Shown in pieces: positions 48,591-57,027 of a stretch of 64,000 nucleotides of DNA. The notes under the pieces are model-generated. The model made no database searches, had not been told where the DNA came from, and saw only the letters and a program-made list of their open reading frames with translations. This DNA is from Candidatus Hydrogenosomobacter endosymbioticus (GTDB taxonomy: Bacteria > Pseudomonadota > Alphaproteobacteria > Holosporales > GW7). The stretch covers positions 248,001 to 312,000 of the forward strand of contig NZ_AP025225.1 in assembly GCF_021654655.1 (NCBI RefSeq), written 5' to 3'. Positions within the stretch are counted from its first letter, which is position 1. The number at the start of each line of letters is the position of its first letter. The position numbers and the translations under genes were made by a program.

Positions 48591-48956
48591 TCACCAAACC
48601 TCAGGAGCTAAAGAAACTATCTTCAAAAAACCATCACGCAGTTCTCTAGGAACTGGGCCAAACACGCGAGTACCCATAGGCTCGTTCTGCTTGTTAATCA
48701 GTATAGCCGCATTATCGTCAAACCTAATCACAGACCCATCTTTCCGCTTGATAGAATTGGCAGTTCTAACGATAACAGCCCGCTGCACAGTTCCCTCTTT
48801 CACCTTGCTGTGAGGAATCGCCTCTTTCACAGAAACTATGATAACGTCACCAACAACTGCATATCTCCTCTTAGAGCCACCAATAACTTTTATACACATA
48901 AGCTCTTTCGCGCCAGAATTATCCGCAACTTTAAGTCTAGTTTGCATCTGAATCAT
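48591..48956 (-). CDS. rplN: Large-subunit ribosomal protein L14
   Basis: Binds 23S rRNA and helps form bridge B8 with the 30[28 protein letters not shown] at the start and [18 protein letters not shown]-like segments are the family pattern; 121 residues is the normal length. I start at the ATG at 48956 because MIQMQT is nearly invariant. The same frame, however, is open for 37 more codons to an ATG at 49067 with GAGAG in front. That extension contains CELC and CGSC pairs. rpsQ (S17), normally upstream, is missing. Confidence 0.96.
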   Translation of the reverse strand: MIQMQTRLKVADNSGAKELMCIKVIGGSKRRYAVVGDVIIVSVKEAIPHSKVKEGTVQRAVIVRTANSIKRKDGSVIRFDDNAAILINKQNEPMGTRVFGPVPRELRDGFLKIVSLAPEVW

Positions 48957-49116
48957 GATACAAGAACCGCATAAAACAAAACCATCCCTGTGATTATAAC
49001 CAAAGTTTTCACTAATAGCCAGAAATATATCGCTCCGCCCACAGAGCTCACAGCTATTATCCAGCATTTTCTCTCATAGCTAGCGGCAAAATAAGCAAAA
49101 CACCAACCTCATCTAG

Positions 49117-52100
49117 CTATCTTTCATCAGAAATTTCTTCGTTCCGGTCCAAGTAGAGATCCGGGAAAAAATACATGACAAAATTTGGAGTGATAGTCTT
49201 TAACGGGTTCACCTCAACCGCAGGAGAACCAGTCGGACCAACTATAGAAAAACTGGTTGATAAAACCCCGTCTTCTCCGCCCAACAGCTTACCAATAAAC
49301 GGTATATACGAAAACATTCTATTGAACATATAAGCTGGGATCAAGGCCCCAGTCATGTTAAACCTCCCTTTATCTAAGTCTATTTTTCCTTTTGCTGAAA
49401 TTCCCATATTTATTCCATAACAAACGAACTTCTTTACAAACAATGCTGCCTGAAAAGGATCGTATGAAAATTCGCAAGAAATTCTCCTGAAAAAAAAGTC
49501 TCTAGACAATAGTTCCAGCGCTCCAGTCGGAGATGCGATAGCAACAAGCTTAGTAAGCAGAGGAGTCCTAACATATACACCCTTTATTACCATTTTTCCA
49601 GAGCATGTTCCGTCTCTACGCTGCAGCGCATTAATTTTTATATTACCTCCACAAAGCCTACTCGATATACCGAAGCCGTTTAAAATGGACCCGGCATTCT
49701 TTCCTTCAACCACCACTTTGGTCTCATCACTCCCGTTCGGAATTATGTTGACAGATACGCGTCCGCTGTCAGACAAAATTTTTCCCTTTTCTTTTACAAA
49801 ACCAGATATTTTTCCTGATCTCAAAAATAGATTTGACAAAAACCCAGAAGACTTCGTGGAACCGATAATTCTGTTCCCCTTTATTACCCCGCTCACCTTA
49901 TGTATTACGCTATTATCGAGTATAAGCTCGCCGCAGCGAACCTCTGCTATCACATTTTTTCCAAGGCTTGTCACTATTTTTTTACTTTTACTTTTAGATC
50001 TCTCAGAATCCTCGGCGTTTTTATTAGCTCTTTTTTCTCTTTTTCCTGGCGCTTTTTCTTCCGAAGAAGGTTCCTCACCAAAAAAACCTCTTGCATCTAT
50101 AGTGTCAGCTTTTATAACGACCTTTTCCGACAATGCATTCGATGAATAGTTTATAACTTTTACAGTTGGCTTTTGGATATAGCAAGAAAATTCCTTAATA
50201 CTCTGTCCTTCGCTAAATAATGCATCACACAGCATTGATATACTGCCTGATGTTTCTAGATGCGCGCTAGAAATAACTCCGCTTTTATCCATTTTTATTG
50301 AAATTTCGCAGACAAGAGGTTGACTTTCTGATTTTTTCACTTGTATCTCGGGAATTTGAACGCACTGATCTGTAAGGTCCATGTTTATGCTTGCGTATGG
50401 CTTTGCTTTTTCAGGACAAATCTCGCTAGTTATAATTATTCCTCCTTTTGTATATGGAGAAACGTCTATCCCAACAAGATCGCTAATCTGCGCGCATGAA
50501 ATCGGGCCATAACGAAGTCTAAGCGTTCCAGATCCACTTTTCTCAAAATCTTGCCTCCATTTTGCTTGCGCGCACGCTCCGTTAAGAAAACCTCTGGCGT
50601 CAAGCTCCATTTCCTTATTACTAACAGATATTTTCATTGCCCCGTCTGTAAGAGCAAATGATTTTCCGCTAAATAACACGCTCATTCCACAGTCATTAAC
50701 CTCGCTGCTCGCAGAAACTATAACGTCTTTCTTTTTTAGATCCTTAAGCAAAGGAAAATGAAATCGAAGATTTGTAGCGGCAAAACCACGAATCGAGGCT
50801 ATGTCTATTGGAGATTTTTTCAAAAACCCAAGCGGCGGCTTAGTTATTACTTCTATTATATTACGAAAACCGCCAGTTATATGAAGGTCAAGGTCAATAT
50901 CAGGCACATCTTGGTCTAAACAACATATTATTATCTTGCTTTTGCCAAGACTTTGCCCGCAAAAAGACCCTGACAAAACATCTATATCAAATTTCTTCTC
51001 TGTAAATATAGATTTTGCACATACAGATTTCACTTGTGGCATTTCGTCTAAAAATGAAACGCCAACATTTTTTATGTCAAGATTTCCTCGCACTTCTATA
51101 ACATCATTTTTGTTTTCTGTATGCTCAACACGGATATTACAAGAAACGCTATTAATTTCTCCACCATGAAAGTTTTTTGTTATCCAATCGCGCGCACCGA
51201 CGGCGAGATTTTTTGGCCAAATGTTCTGTAGCTTCTTAATGGCTACATGACTTTCAAATTTTAACGAAATATCTGATAGCCACTTTTGACCGCATCTATT
51301 CGATGACACAGCTCCAAATGCTTTTTCTCCATCTATGCTGCAAGAAATTTTCGGAATTAAAATAAGATTATCGTCCACATGAAATTGTATTTTAGATTCA
51401 GCTATGAATATTTTTTCTCCAATAGCGCCTATTACATATGGAGCTTGCTTCGTAATCTTTGTTTTATAAGCGTTATCAGTATTGTTGATCTGGGCTAGCT
51501 CTCCATCAATAACAAATTTCCCGCTCGGGAAAGCGGCCCTTCCTCTAATCTGCCCAGCCAACACAAAGCCAGACGAAGAAAAGCCTATCCTAGCTTCTCG
51601 TATAGCCGCAAAATAATTCACAGCTTGCGTAATTCCTTCATTATGTGAAATGAAAAAATCTATATCTGCCATTTTTTTGCCCGTTTCAAAATCGGTTATC
51701 TCACAAAAGTCTCTATCTGGAAATGCTTTTATATCGATATCGTTTATACAAAAATTTCTACCAGCCAACGAAACATTTAATGTTGTTTTTCTTGCTATTA
51801 TAGCTTCTACGTTTACAATCTTTTTTATAAATTCAGCTATATCTGTAAATATAGCGTTCCCGTGCGCTCCTGCTCTTTTGTCAAAATCCACTTTGATCAC
51901 AGAATCATAAAATTCTGCGCTTTGTATGCGCGACCATGAACTTAAAAGCGCTGAAGGAGAAAAGTTAATTACCGCGTATCTAGAAGAAAAACTTTCTTTT
52001 ATTATAATATTATATGCGCGCAATTCTATATTCTTGTTTATGCTCGGCCAATATACTGATATATCATCAGCTACTATACTCCCGAAGCTTAAATAACGCA

Positions 52101-52299
52101 CAGCCACTATTACCGACATCGGGGCTATGGAAACCCTGAGAGCCAACACCATCGCAGCGAACGATATCGCTATAAAAATCCACGAAAATCCAGACGCAAC
52201 AGCACGCACTGACCGAATAATCCACCCAACCCGAACGCCGCGGACTCTATCTTCTTTTCCAGAGTTAGGCTCGTTATTGAGCTCGGCTCTTCGCTTCAC
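49117..52299 (-). CDS. AsmA-like / DUF3971 (YhdP-TamB class) envelope protein
   Basis: A 1060-residue protein with one N-terminal helix (about 30-52) and a long periplasmic part that repeats short beta strands, as in bridge-like lipid transporters. Near the C terminus VGPTGSPAVEVNPLKTITPNF is the family closing motif (YhdP-like GP..dP...NPl). AsmA-like proteins carry phospholipids between inner and outer membranes. A Lys/Arg-rich insertion lies about residues 750-770. The GTG start at 52299 follows AGGAA too closely, so the true start may lie a few codons downstream. It is followed by rplN, 50 bases beyond the alternative L14 start. Confidence 0.82.
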   Translation of the reverse strand: MKRRAELNNEPNSGKEDRVRGVRVGWIIRSVRAVASGFSWIFIAISFAAMVLALRVSIAPMSVIVAVRYLSFGSIVADDISVYWPSINKNIELRAYNIIIKESFSSRYAVINFSPSALLSSWSRIQSAEFYDSVIKVDFDKRAGAHGNAIFTDIAEFIKKIVNVEAIIARKTTLNVSLAGRNFCINDIDIKAFPDRDFCEITDFETGKKMADIDFFISHNEGITQAVNYFAAIREARIGFSSSGFVLAGQIRGRAAFPSGKFVIDGELAQINNTDNAYKTKITKQAPYVIGAIGEKIFIAESKIQFHVDDNLILIPKISCSIDGEKAFGAVSSNRCGQKWLSDISLKFESHVAIKKLQNIWPKNLAVGARDWITKNFHGGEINSVSCNIRVEHTENKNDVIEVRGNLDIKNVGVSFLDEMPQVKSVCAKSIFTEKKFDIDVLSGSFCGQSLGKSKIIICCLDQDVPDIDLDLHITGGFRNIIEVITKPPLGFLKKSPIDIASIRGFAATNLRFHFPLLKDLKKKDVIVSASSEVNDCGMSVLFSGKSFALTDGAMKISVSNKEMELDARGFLNGACAQAKWRQDFEKSGSGTLRLRYGPISCAQISDLVGIDVSPYTKGGIIITSEICPEKAKPYASINMDLTDQCVQIPEIQVKKSESQPLVCEISIKMDKSGVISSAHLETSGSISMLCDALFSEGQSIKEFSCYIQKPTVKVINYSSNALSEKVVIKADTIDARGFFGEEPSSEEKAPGKREKRANKNAEDSERSKSKSKKIVTSLGKNVIAEVRCGELILDNSVIHKVSGVIKGNRIIGSTKSSGFLSNLFLRSGKISGFVKEKGKILSDSGRVSVNIIPNGSDETKVVVEGKNAGSILNGFGISSRLCGGNIKINALQRRDGTCSGKMVIKGVYVRTPLLTKLVAIASPTGALELLSRDFFFRRISCEFSYDPFQAALFVKKFVCYGINMGISAKGKIDLDKGRFNMTGALIPAYMFNRMFSYIPFIGKLLGGEDGVLSTSFSIVGPTGSPAVEVNPLKTITPNFVMYFFPDLYLDRNEEISDER

Positions 52300-52465
52300 T
52301 TCCTAGTCTACCGATACAAAGCTTCCGCACAATGATACCATATCAAACCGAAGGTAACATTTTTTTCATCATAAGCTAAAACGTTCTGCGCTATGAAAAA
52401 AAAATAGCGACTTCACTGCACCCGTTCTTCTGCCTTCCCTAACCACATAGACGCTTCAGATTTTT

Positions 52466-53170
52466 CTAACCGCGCACTATAACAGATCTATCTGCTTTAT
52501 CGTATAATAATTTTTCAGCAAGTATGGTTTCTCCCCCCACCATTCGCTGCCCCACCAGAACTCGAGTTACATAGCTGCTTGGAAGGTAAATTTCCATCCT
52601 ACTTCCAAAACAGATTATTCCATACCTCTCTCCCATGGTCACTTTATCCCCCTGAAATGCTGAGCACACAATCCTTCTAGCAATAAAGCCGGCGATCTGC
52701 ACGCATGCTATTCTTTCTCCGTCGTACGCCTTTATAACAAGCCTAAGCTGTTCGTTATCGTCGCTTGCCTTCCCCTCAAAAGCAGCAGAAAACTTCCCTC
52801 TTTGATACGCCCTGCTTTCTATAACCCCACTTATCGGTATTCGGTTTACGTGCACATCAAATAAACTCAAAAAAATGCTTATTTTACTGAATTTTTCGCT
52901 AGATAAACCGATCCCAGGTGCAAAGTCCACATCAGATATATCGATAATAACTCCATCAGAAGGGCTAAGCACAACGCCTTTTTCCATGGAACTTACCCTT
53001 TTTGGATCCCTAAAAAAAAGAGCCACCGCAACCATAATAACAGCTATAAAACAAAACACCGACACAGAAAAAAGGCTTGAAATAAAAGCAACAGCAGCAA
53101 GAGAGAGCACCAAAATATACCCTCTTCTATCGATCCTAAAATTCAAAAATCGCACAAAATCAAAAAACAT
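52466..53170 (-). CDS. psd: Phosphatidylserine decarboxylase proenzyme
   Basis: Makes phosphatidylethanolamine, the main bacterial phospholipid, in the inner membrane. The short (type A) form has two hydrophobic N-terminal segments. VLSPSDGVIIDI and IFLSLFDVHVNRIPISG carry the conserved Asp/His. The self-cleavage site is FGS in RYGIICFGSRMEIYLP, where the Ser becomes the pyruvoyl group. I start at the ATG at 53170 (234 residues); a TTG at 53203 would add eleven. pssA, often adjacent, is not present. Confidence 0.94.
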   Translation of the reverse strand: MFFDFVRFLNFRIDRRGYILVLSLAAVAFISSLFSVSVFCFIAVIMVAVALFFRDPKRVSSMEKGVVLSPSDGVIIDISDVDFAPGIGLSSEKFSKISIFLSLFDVHVNRIPISGVIESRAYQRGKFSAAFEGKASDDNEQLRLVIKAYDGERIACVQIAGFIARRIVCSAFQGDKVTMGERYGIICFGSRMEIYLPSSYVTRVLVGQRMVGGETILAEKLLYDKADRSVIVRG

Positions 53171-53379
53171 ATACCCATTTTTCAGGACTCTTTGTACCTG
53201 CAACTCTATACAATAGTCACATTTTCGGCAACTTTTTGAGTTGTTTTTTTGCTAGACGATCAATAGCATCTATATACAAATTCGTGTTTTAGAACTATTT
53301 TAAGCCTTTATTGTTAACATAACTATGTGGCAAATAAATGAACATTGCATATAAAAAGCAATGTGCAAAAGAGGATATA

Positions 53380-53568
53380 ATGATGAATAAATTTTTACTA
53401 GCTTTGTTGGCATTAATGACGCTATCTTTCGGGGATTTCGCCAAGGCTGAAGGAGACGAGACAACTTCTGCTATCAGCAACGATGACGACGATTCAAATC
53501 ACAACAATGAAAGCAACGACGACAGCAGCAGCGACGACGATGATGATGATGACGACGATGACGAATAG
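53380..53568 (+). CDS. Tiny secreted protein with a poly-Asp tail
   Basis: Not recognised. The 62-residue precursor has a signal peptide (MMNKFLLALLALMTLSFG to about residue 22, AKA). The mature part is only about 40 residues, nearly all Asp, Ser, Asn and Glu, ending in a run of ten Asp and a Glu. The DNA there is a GAC/GAT repeat and may vary in length. GAGG precedes the ATG at 53380. A short inverted repeat (ACATTGC/GCAATGT, 53342-53363) lies just upstream. An extremely acidic peptide of this kind might bind cations such as calcium; that is inference. Confidence 0.68.
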   Translation: MMNKFLLALLALMTLSFGDFAKAEGDETTSAISNDDDDSNHNNESNDDSSSDDDDDDDDDDE

Positions 53569-53643
53569 TAATCGCTAAATACAATAAATACAAAGTATTT
53601 TTTACAAACGATTCTTGTTAAAACTTTTTTAGAACAGTGGTAT

Positions 53644-53680
53644 GTGGCAGAGACACCAAGTGTTGATGCCACCGCTTTTT
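53644..53680 (+). terminator. Rho-independent terminator after the poly-Asp gene
   Basis: GTGGCA (53644-53649) pairs with TGCCAC (53667-53672), with an inner ACAC/GTGT stem over CAA (53653-53663). CGCTTTTTAT follows. It lies 75 bases after the stop and separates the two tiny secreted genes. Confidence 0.72.
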
Positions 53681-53733
53681 ATAATAAAAAAGTTAACACC
53701 TGCGATAAAAAAATGTAATAAAAAAAGTATATT

Positions 53734-53964
53734 ATGAAAATGACAAACAATAAAATAACCTACGCAATAGTAGCAGCCTTGCTCACTGCGTTTTTACATT
53801 ATCACAGCTCCATCGCAAAAAAAGGAGGTAACGAAAACGGAGATAAACCAAAATACTCTGACGCCGCAAAAGAAATGTACAAAGAAATATTAGAAAAAGA
53901 AACGGAAGAATTGAAAAACCCAAAAAATAACAAAAAGGTCATCCCGCCGTCGTCGCCTTGGTAA
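53734..53964 (+). CDS. Tiny secreted Lys/Glu-rich protein
   Basis: Not recognised. The 76-residue precursor has a signal peptide (about 1-28: KITYAIVAALLTAFLHYHSSIA). The mature peptide is about 48 residues and highly charged (KKGGNENGDKPKYSDAAKEMYKEILEKETEEL), predicted helical, with a Pro/Ser end (VIPPSSPW). A TTAACA-N17-TAATAA pair (53693-53721) could be its promoter but would leave a leader of only a few bases. It lies between the poly-Asp protein and tRNA-Gly. The two tiny genes share no sequence similarity. Confidence 0.6.
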   Translation: MKMTNNKITYAIVAALLTAFLHYHSSIAKKGGNENGDKPKYSDAAKEMYKEILEKETEELKNPKNNKKVIPPSSPW

Positions 53965-54021
53965 CACCAACGCAGACATATAAAACCGCGCATAGCACTG
54001 CACAACCTAGACTAGCATAAG

Positions 54022-54094
<73 letters not shown>

Positions 54095-54101
54095 AGCCGT
54101 G

Positions 54102-54130
54102 ATTTTCTCAAAATTCCGTCGCGTAGTCAA
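54102..54130 (-). promoter_or_regulatory. Candidate promoter of tRNA-Gly
   Basis: On the minus strand TTGACT (54130-54125) and GAAAAT (54107-54102) are spaced by 17 bases, placing the start a few bases before the tRNA 5' end. Confidence 0.45.
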
Positions 54131-54308
54131 TCTAACAAGAAATAAAATCACATTTTACTTCACAGACATCATCACGCCATATTTTATTTTTCTCTAGGAA
54201 CGTTGAATAACCGAGCACAAACGATATCTTTCTATAATTCACAAGTTTGACTGACAATATGTATTAGTGTAGAATCGCCCCAGCGGATGTTGTGTTAGAG
54301 GTTGGGTT

Positions 54309-54596
54309 ATGGGCAAGTGCTGTCCGGTTCTTTCTAAGAAAAAGGTGTTTGGAAATAATGTTAGTCACGCACATAACAAAACACGCCGAACTTTTACTCC
54401 TAATTTTCATAAATTCACTTTTCGAAGCGATGCCATGAACACTGACGTTAGGCTTTTGCTGTCACAGAAAGGAAGGAAAACTATAGAGAAGTACGGCGGG
54501 ATAGACCAATTTTTGAAATCTGCTCCCAGAAGACAACTTGGAGGCCCGCTTATGAAACTTAAGAAGAGGCTTTTGTCTAGCATTGTCGAGCAGTAA
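54309..54596 (+). CDS. rpmB: Large-subunit ribosomal protein L28
   Basis: MGKCCPVLSKKKVFGNNVSHAHNKTRRTFTPN is the standard L28 start, and the 95-residue length is typical of alphaproteobacteria. Only one Cys pair (CC at residues 4-5) is seen rather than a zinc knuckle. GAGG precedes the ATG at 54309. rpmG (L33), its partner elsewhere, is not here. It lies 560 bases upstream of rho in the same direction. Confidence 0.96.
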   Translation: MGKCCPVLSKKKVFGNNVSHAHNKTRRTFTPNFHKFTFRSDAMNTDVRLLLSQKGRKTIEKYGGIDQFLKSAPRRQLGGPLMKLKKRLLSSIVEQ

Positions 54597-55157
54597 AGGT
54601 CAATCGTTGTTTTCCGTATCGGACGCACCAGCGGTTTTTGCACTGTTCTGTCTTGTTTCTGTTTTGTTCTTTTGTGTTCGTATTTGCGGTATGCAGTTTG
54701 TTGGTTTCGCTTCTTGTTTTTTGATAGCAAACGTTGCATGCTTCTCTTTTTGATGGCATACTCTATCGGCTAGCTGGTTTGCGTTATGTTACCTAATCTT
54801 TTAGGCTAATTTTAATGACGGGCTCTGTCGCTGTTTCCTTCTGTGGGAGGTTATATATGGGGCCCACTTGGTACGACTGTCTCTATAAAGATTAAGTAGT
54901 TGCGGCCAGCTGGTTCTTACGTGCTATGCCTGAAACGCTGTGCTATCGTGTAAAGACTCTACGTAACAAACCATGTTACTGTGGCTTCTTGTTTGGGTTT
55001 ACTCAATCAACCGTCAAATACCTTCAATGGCAACACAAAAGAGGCCCGTATTTACAACTGATAAATAATGGTGTATAGGTATTGAATCTTTTTGGCGCGG
55101 CTTTGTTACCGTTTTTCTTGGCAGGCGCTTTTACTAAAATAGAGAGTTTGTTGCAAA
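54597..55157. other. Long untranslated region upstream of rho
   Basis: 561 bases between rpmB and rho, both plus-strand. The left half is T-rich with few C, and the right half is more balanced and has several possible stems. It contains a 12-codon ORF with a strong ribosome binding site (listed separately). In E. coli, rho is autoregulated through its leader, and the same is plausible here. No known riboswitch or RNA family was recognised. Confidence 0.5.
54857..54895 (+). CDS. Possible 12-residue leader peptide upstream of rho
   Basis: ATG at 54857 followed by twelve codons (MGPTWYDCLYKD) and TAA. GGGAGG at 54845-54850 stands six bases upstream, the best Shine-Dalgarno in this gap. GTGGG (54843-54847) can pair with CCCAC (54863-54867) and mask that site, suggesting a regulated leader. 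The distance to rho (about 260 bases) is long for direct coupling, and the ORF is too short to test by composition. Confidence 0.35.
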   Translation: MGPTWYDCLYKD

Positions 55158-56429
55158 ATGACCAATTTACGAGATATAAAGTCTAAGTCACCTTCTGAGC
55201 TGTTGCGCATTGCAGAGGAACTGCAGGTGGAAAACCCTAGCACTCTTCGAAGGCAGGACCTTGTTTTTGCAATATTGAAAAAACAAGCCGAGTCTGACGA
55301 TCAGATCATAGCAGATGGAGTTGTTGAGGTGTTACCAGACGGATTTGGATTCTTGCGCTCACCGGAAGCGAATTACCTTCCTGGCCCAGATGATATATAC
55401 CTGGCTCCACAACAAATAAGGAAATTCTCGCTTAAAACAGGAGATATAGTATCTGGAACTGTTCGCCAACCTAAAGATGGAGAAAAGTATTTTGCTCTAA
55501 ACAAGATAAGCAAGATAAACTTCTGCGATCCGTCGATGTCTCACTCCAGGATAAATTTCGATAACCTCACTCCACTGTTTCCAAACAGAAAAATAGCTAT
55601 GGAAGCAGGAATCGATCACGAAAACGGCTATCAGGACCTAACCCTTCGAATAATGGACATTGTGTCCCCAGTTGGATTTGGGCAAAGAGCTCTTATTGTT
55701 GCACCACCAAGAACTGGTAAAACCGTTATGCTACAGAGCATAGCAAAATCCATTATACGCAATCATCCTGATGCGTTTTTAATCGTTCTTTTGATTGATG
55801 AAAGGCCGGAAGAAGTGACCGATATGGCTCGATCTGTAAAATGTGGAGAAGTTATCAGCTCAACATTCGACGAACCCGCTAGCAGACACGTACAGGTCGC
55901 AGAAATGGTAATAGAAAAAGCAAAAAGGCTTGTCGAGTTTAAGATGGACGTTATAATACTTCTCGATTCTATAACGAGGCTAGCAAGAGCGTACAACACC
56001 GTTGTTCCGTCTTCCGGCAAAGTTCTTACAGGAGGAGTTGACGCAAACGCTCTTCAAAAACCAAAAAGATTTTTTGGGGCGGCTCGAAATATAGAAGAAG
56101 GCGGGTCACTCACTATAATAGCAACCGCTCTTGTAGAAACAGGTTCTAGGATGGACGAAGTGATATTTGAAGAATTCAAAGGAACCGGAAACTCGGAAAT
56201 TGTGCTAGATAGAAAACTGTCAGATAGAAGAACATTCCCAGCTATAGATATAACAAAGTCTGGAACAAGAAGAGAAGAGCTTTTGGTTGATAGGGCTACT
56301 TTATCGAAAATGTGGGTTTTGCGTAGAGTTCTCAATCCTATGGGATCAACAGAGTCTATGGACTTTTTAATAGACAAAATAAAAGTTACTAAGAACAATG
56401 CAGAATTTTTCACTGTTATGAACAAATAA
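55158..56429 (+). CDS. rho: Transcription termination factor Rho
   Basis: Hexameric RNA helicase that ends transcripts. The 423-residue protein has the N-terminal helical and cold-shock RNA-binding domains ([31 protein letters not shown]). The RecA-type core has [11 protein letters not shown] (Walker A) and [31 protein letters not shown] with Walker B and the Q/R loops. No large insertion is present. All conserved motifs are intact. It ends 116 bases from the convergent prepilin peptidase. Confidence 0.98.
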   Translation: MTNLRDIKSKSPSELLRIAEELQVENPSTLRRQDLVFAILKKQAESDDQIIADGVVEVLPDGFGFLRSPEANYLPGPDDIYLAPQQIRKFSLKTGDIVSGTVRQPKDGEKYFALNKISKINFCDPSMSHSRINFDNLTPLFPNRKIAMEAGIDHENGYQDLTLRIMDIVSPVGFGQRALIVAPPRTGKTVMLQSIAKSIIRNHPDAFLIVLLIDERPEEVTDMARSVKCGEVISSTFDEPASRHVQVAEMVIEKAKRLVEFKMDVIILLDSITRLARAYNTVVPSSGKVLTGGVDANALQKPKRFFGAARNIEEGGSLTIIATALVETGSRMDEVIFEEFKGTGNSEIVLDRKLSDRRTFPAIDITKSGTRREELLVDRATLSKMWVLRRVLNPMGSTESMDFLIDKIKVTKNNAEFFTVMNK

Positions 56430-56438
56430 TAAAAAAAT

Positions 56439-56509
56439 TAGAGCTGCTCTATAGGCAAGACAACAAATATATGCCGCTCAATCGGATATACGCAATAGAG
56501 CTGCTCTAT
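56439..56509. repeat. Two near-identical palindromes 57 bases apart
   Basis: TAGAGCTGCTCTAT occurs at 56439-56452 and at 56496-56509. The right copy extends to ATAGAGC-T-GCTCTAT (56495-56509), a perfect 7+1+7 palindrome. The left copy is a 6+1+6 version. They lie between the rho stop and the prepilin peptidase stop, and each could form a hairpin or bind a dimeric protein. Confidence 0.75.
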
Positions 56510-56544
56510 GAATTACCACAACAAATCCATCAAAACCAAACTCC

Positions 56545-57015
56545 CTAACCAAAGAAATAAACAAATTCAAATGCCGCAGCTATCGCTGGAGCAAGCGGCA
56601 CATATTTGCCTTTTTTTTCGCCTCGCGCACCAAAACAAAGTTTTACTAAATTTCTAATCCCGATCGCAATAATCCCAAAACATCCTGTCAATATAAAAAA
56701 TACCCATACACCGCTAAACTGAAAAAACAATCCACAAGCAGACGCAAATTTAACGTCCCCTCCACCAAGCCCATTTTCTCCGGTTATTTTTGAGGATATC
56801 TTCTTCACCAACAACATGACCACGCATATGAAAAGCGCAGCGGCACAACTCTCAAAAAACGACCCGTCAACCATATACGCAGAGCGCAGCAACCCTAAAG
56901 CCGATAAAAAAACAACAGATACATTTGGGATGCGCATCGTTATGATGTCGTATACAGATATAAACAAAAGAGCGAAATGCAGGAAAAAGCAAAACACTAC
57001 ATACAATACTTCCAC
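56545..57015 (-). CDS. Prepilin peptidase (A24 family, TadV/CpaA-like)
   Basis: Membrane aspartyl protease that trims type IV pilin or Flp pilin leaders. The two catalytic aspartates are in SVYDIITMRIPN and GLGGGDVKFASA, and five or six hydrophobic helices are visible. At 156 residues it lacks the N-terminal methylase domain of PilD, so it is the short CpaA/TadV kind. The start is a GTG at 57015, with GAGGTG overlapping the end of the upstream DegT gene as its ribosome binding site. No pilin or Tad genes are in view. Confidence 0.85.
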   Translation of the reverse strand: MEVLYVVFCFFLHFALLFISVYDIITMRIPNVSVVFLSALGLLRSAYMVDGSFFESCAAALFICVVMLLVKKISSKITGENGLGGGDVKFASACGLFFQFSGVWVFFILTGCFGIIAIGIRNLVKLCFGARGEKKGKYVPLAPAIAAAFEFVYFFG

Positions 57016-57027
57016 TGAGCTCGCACC

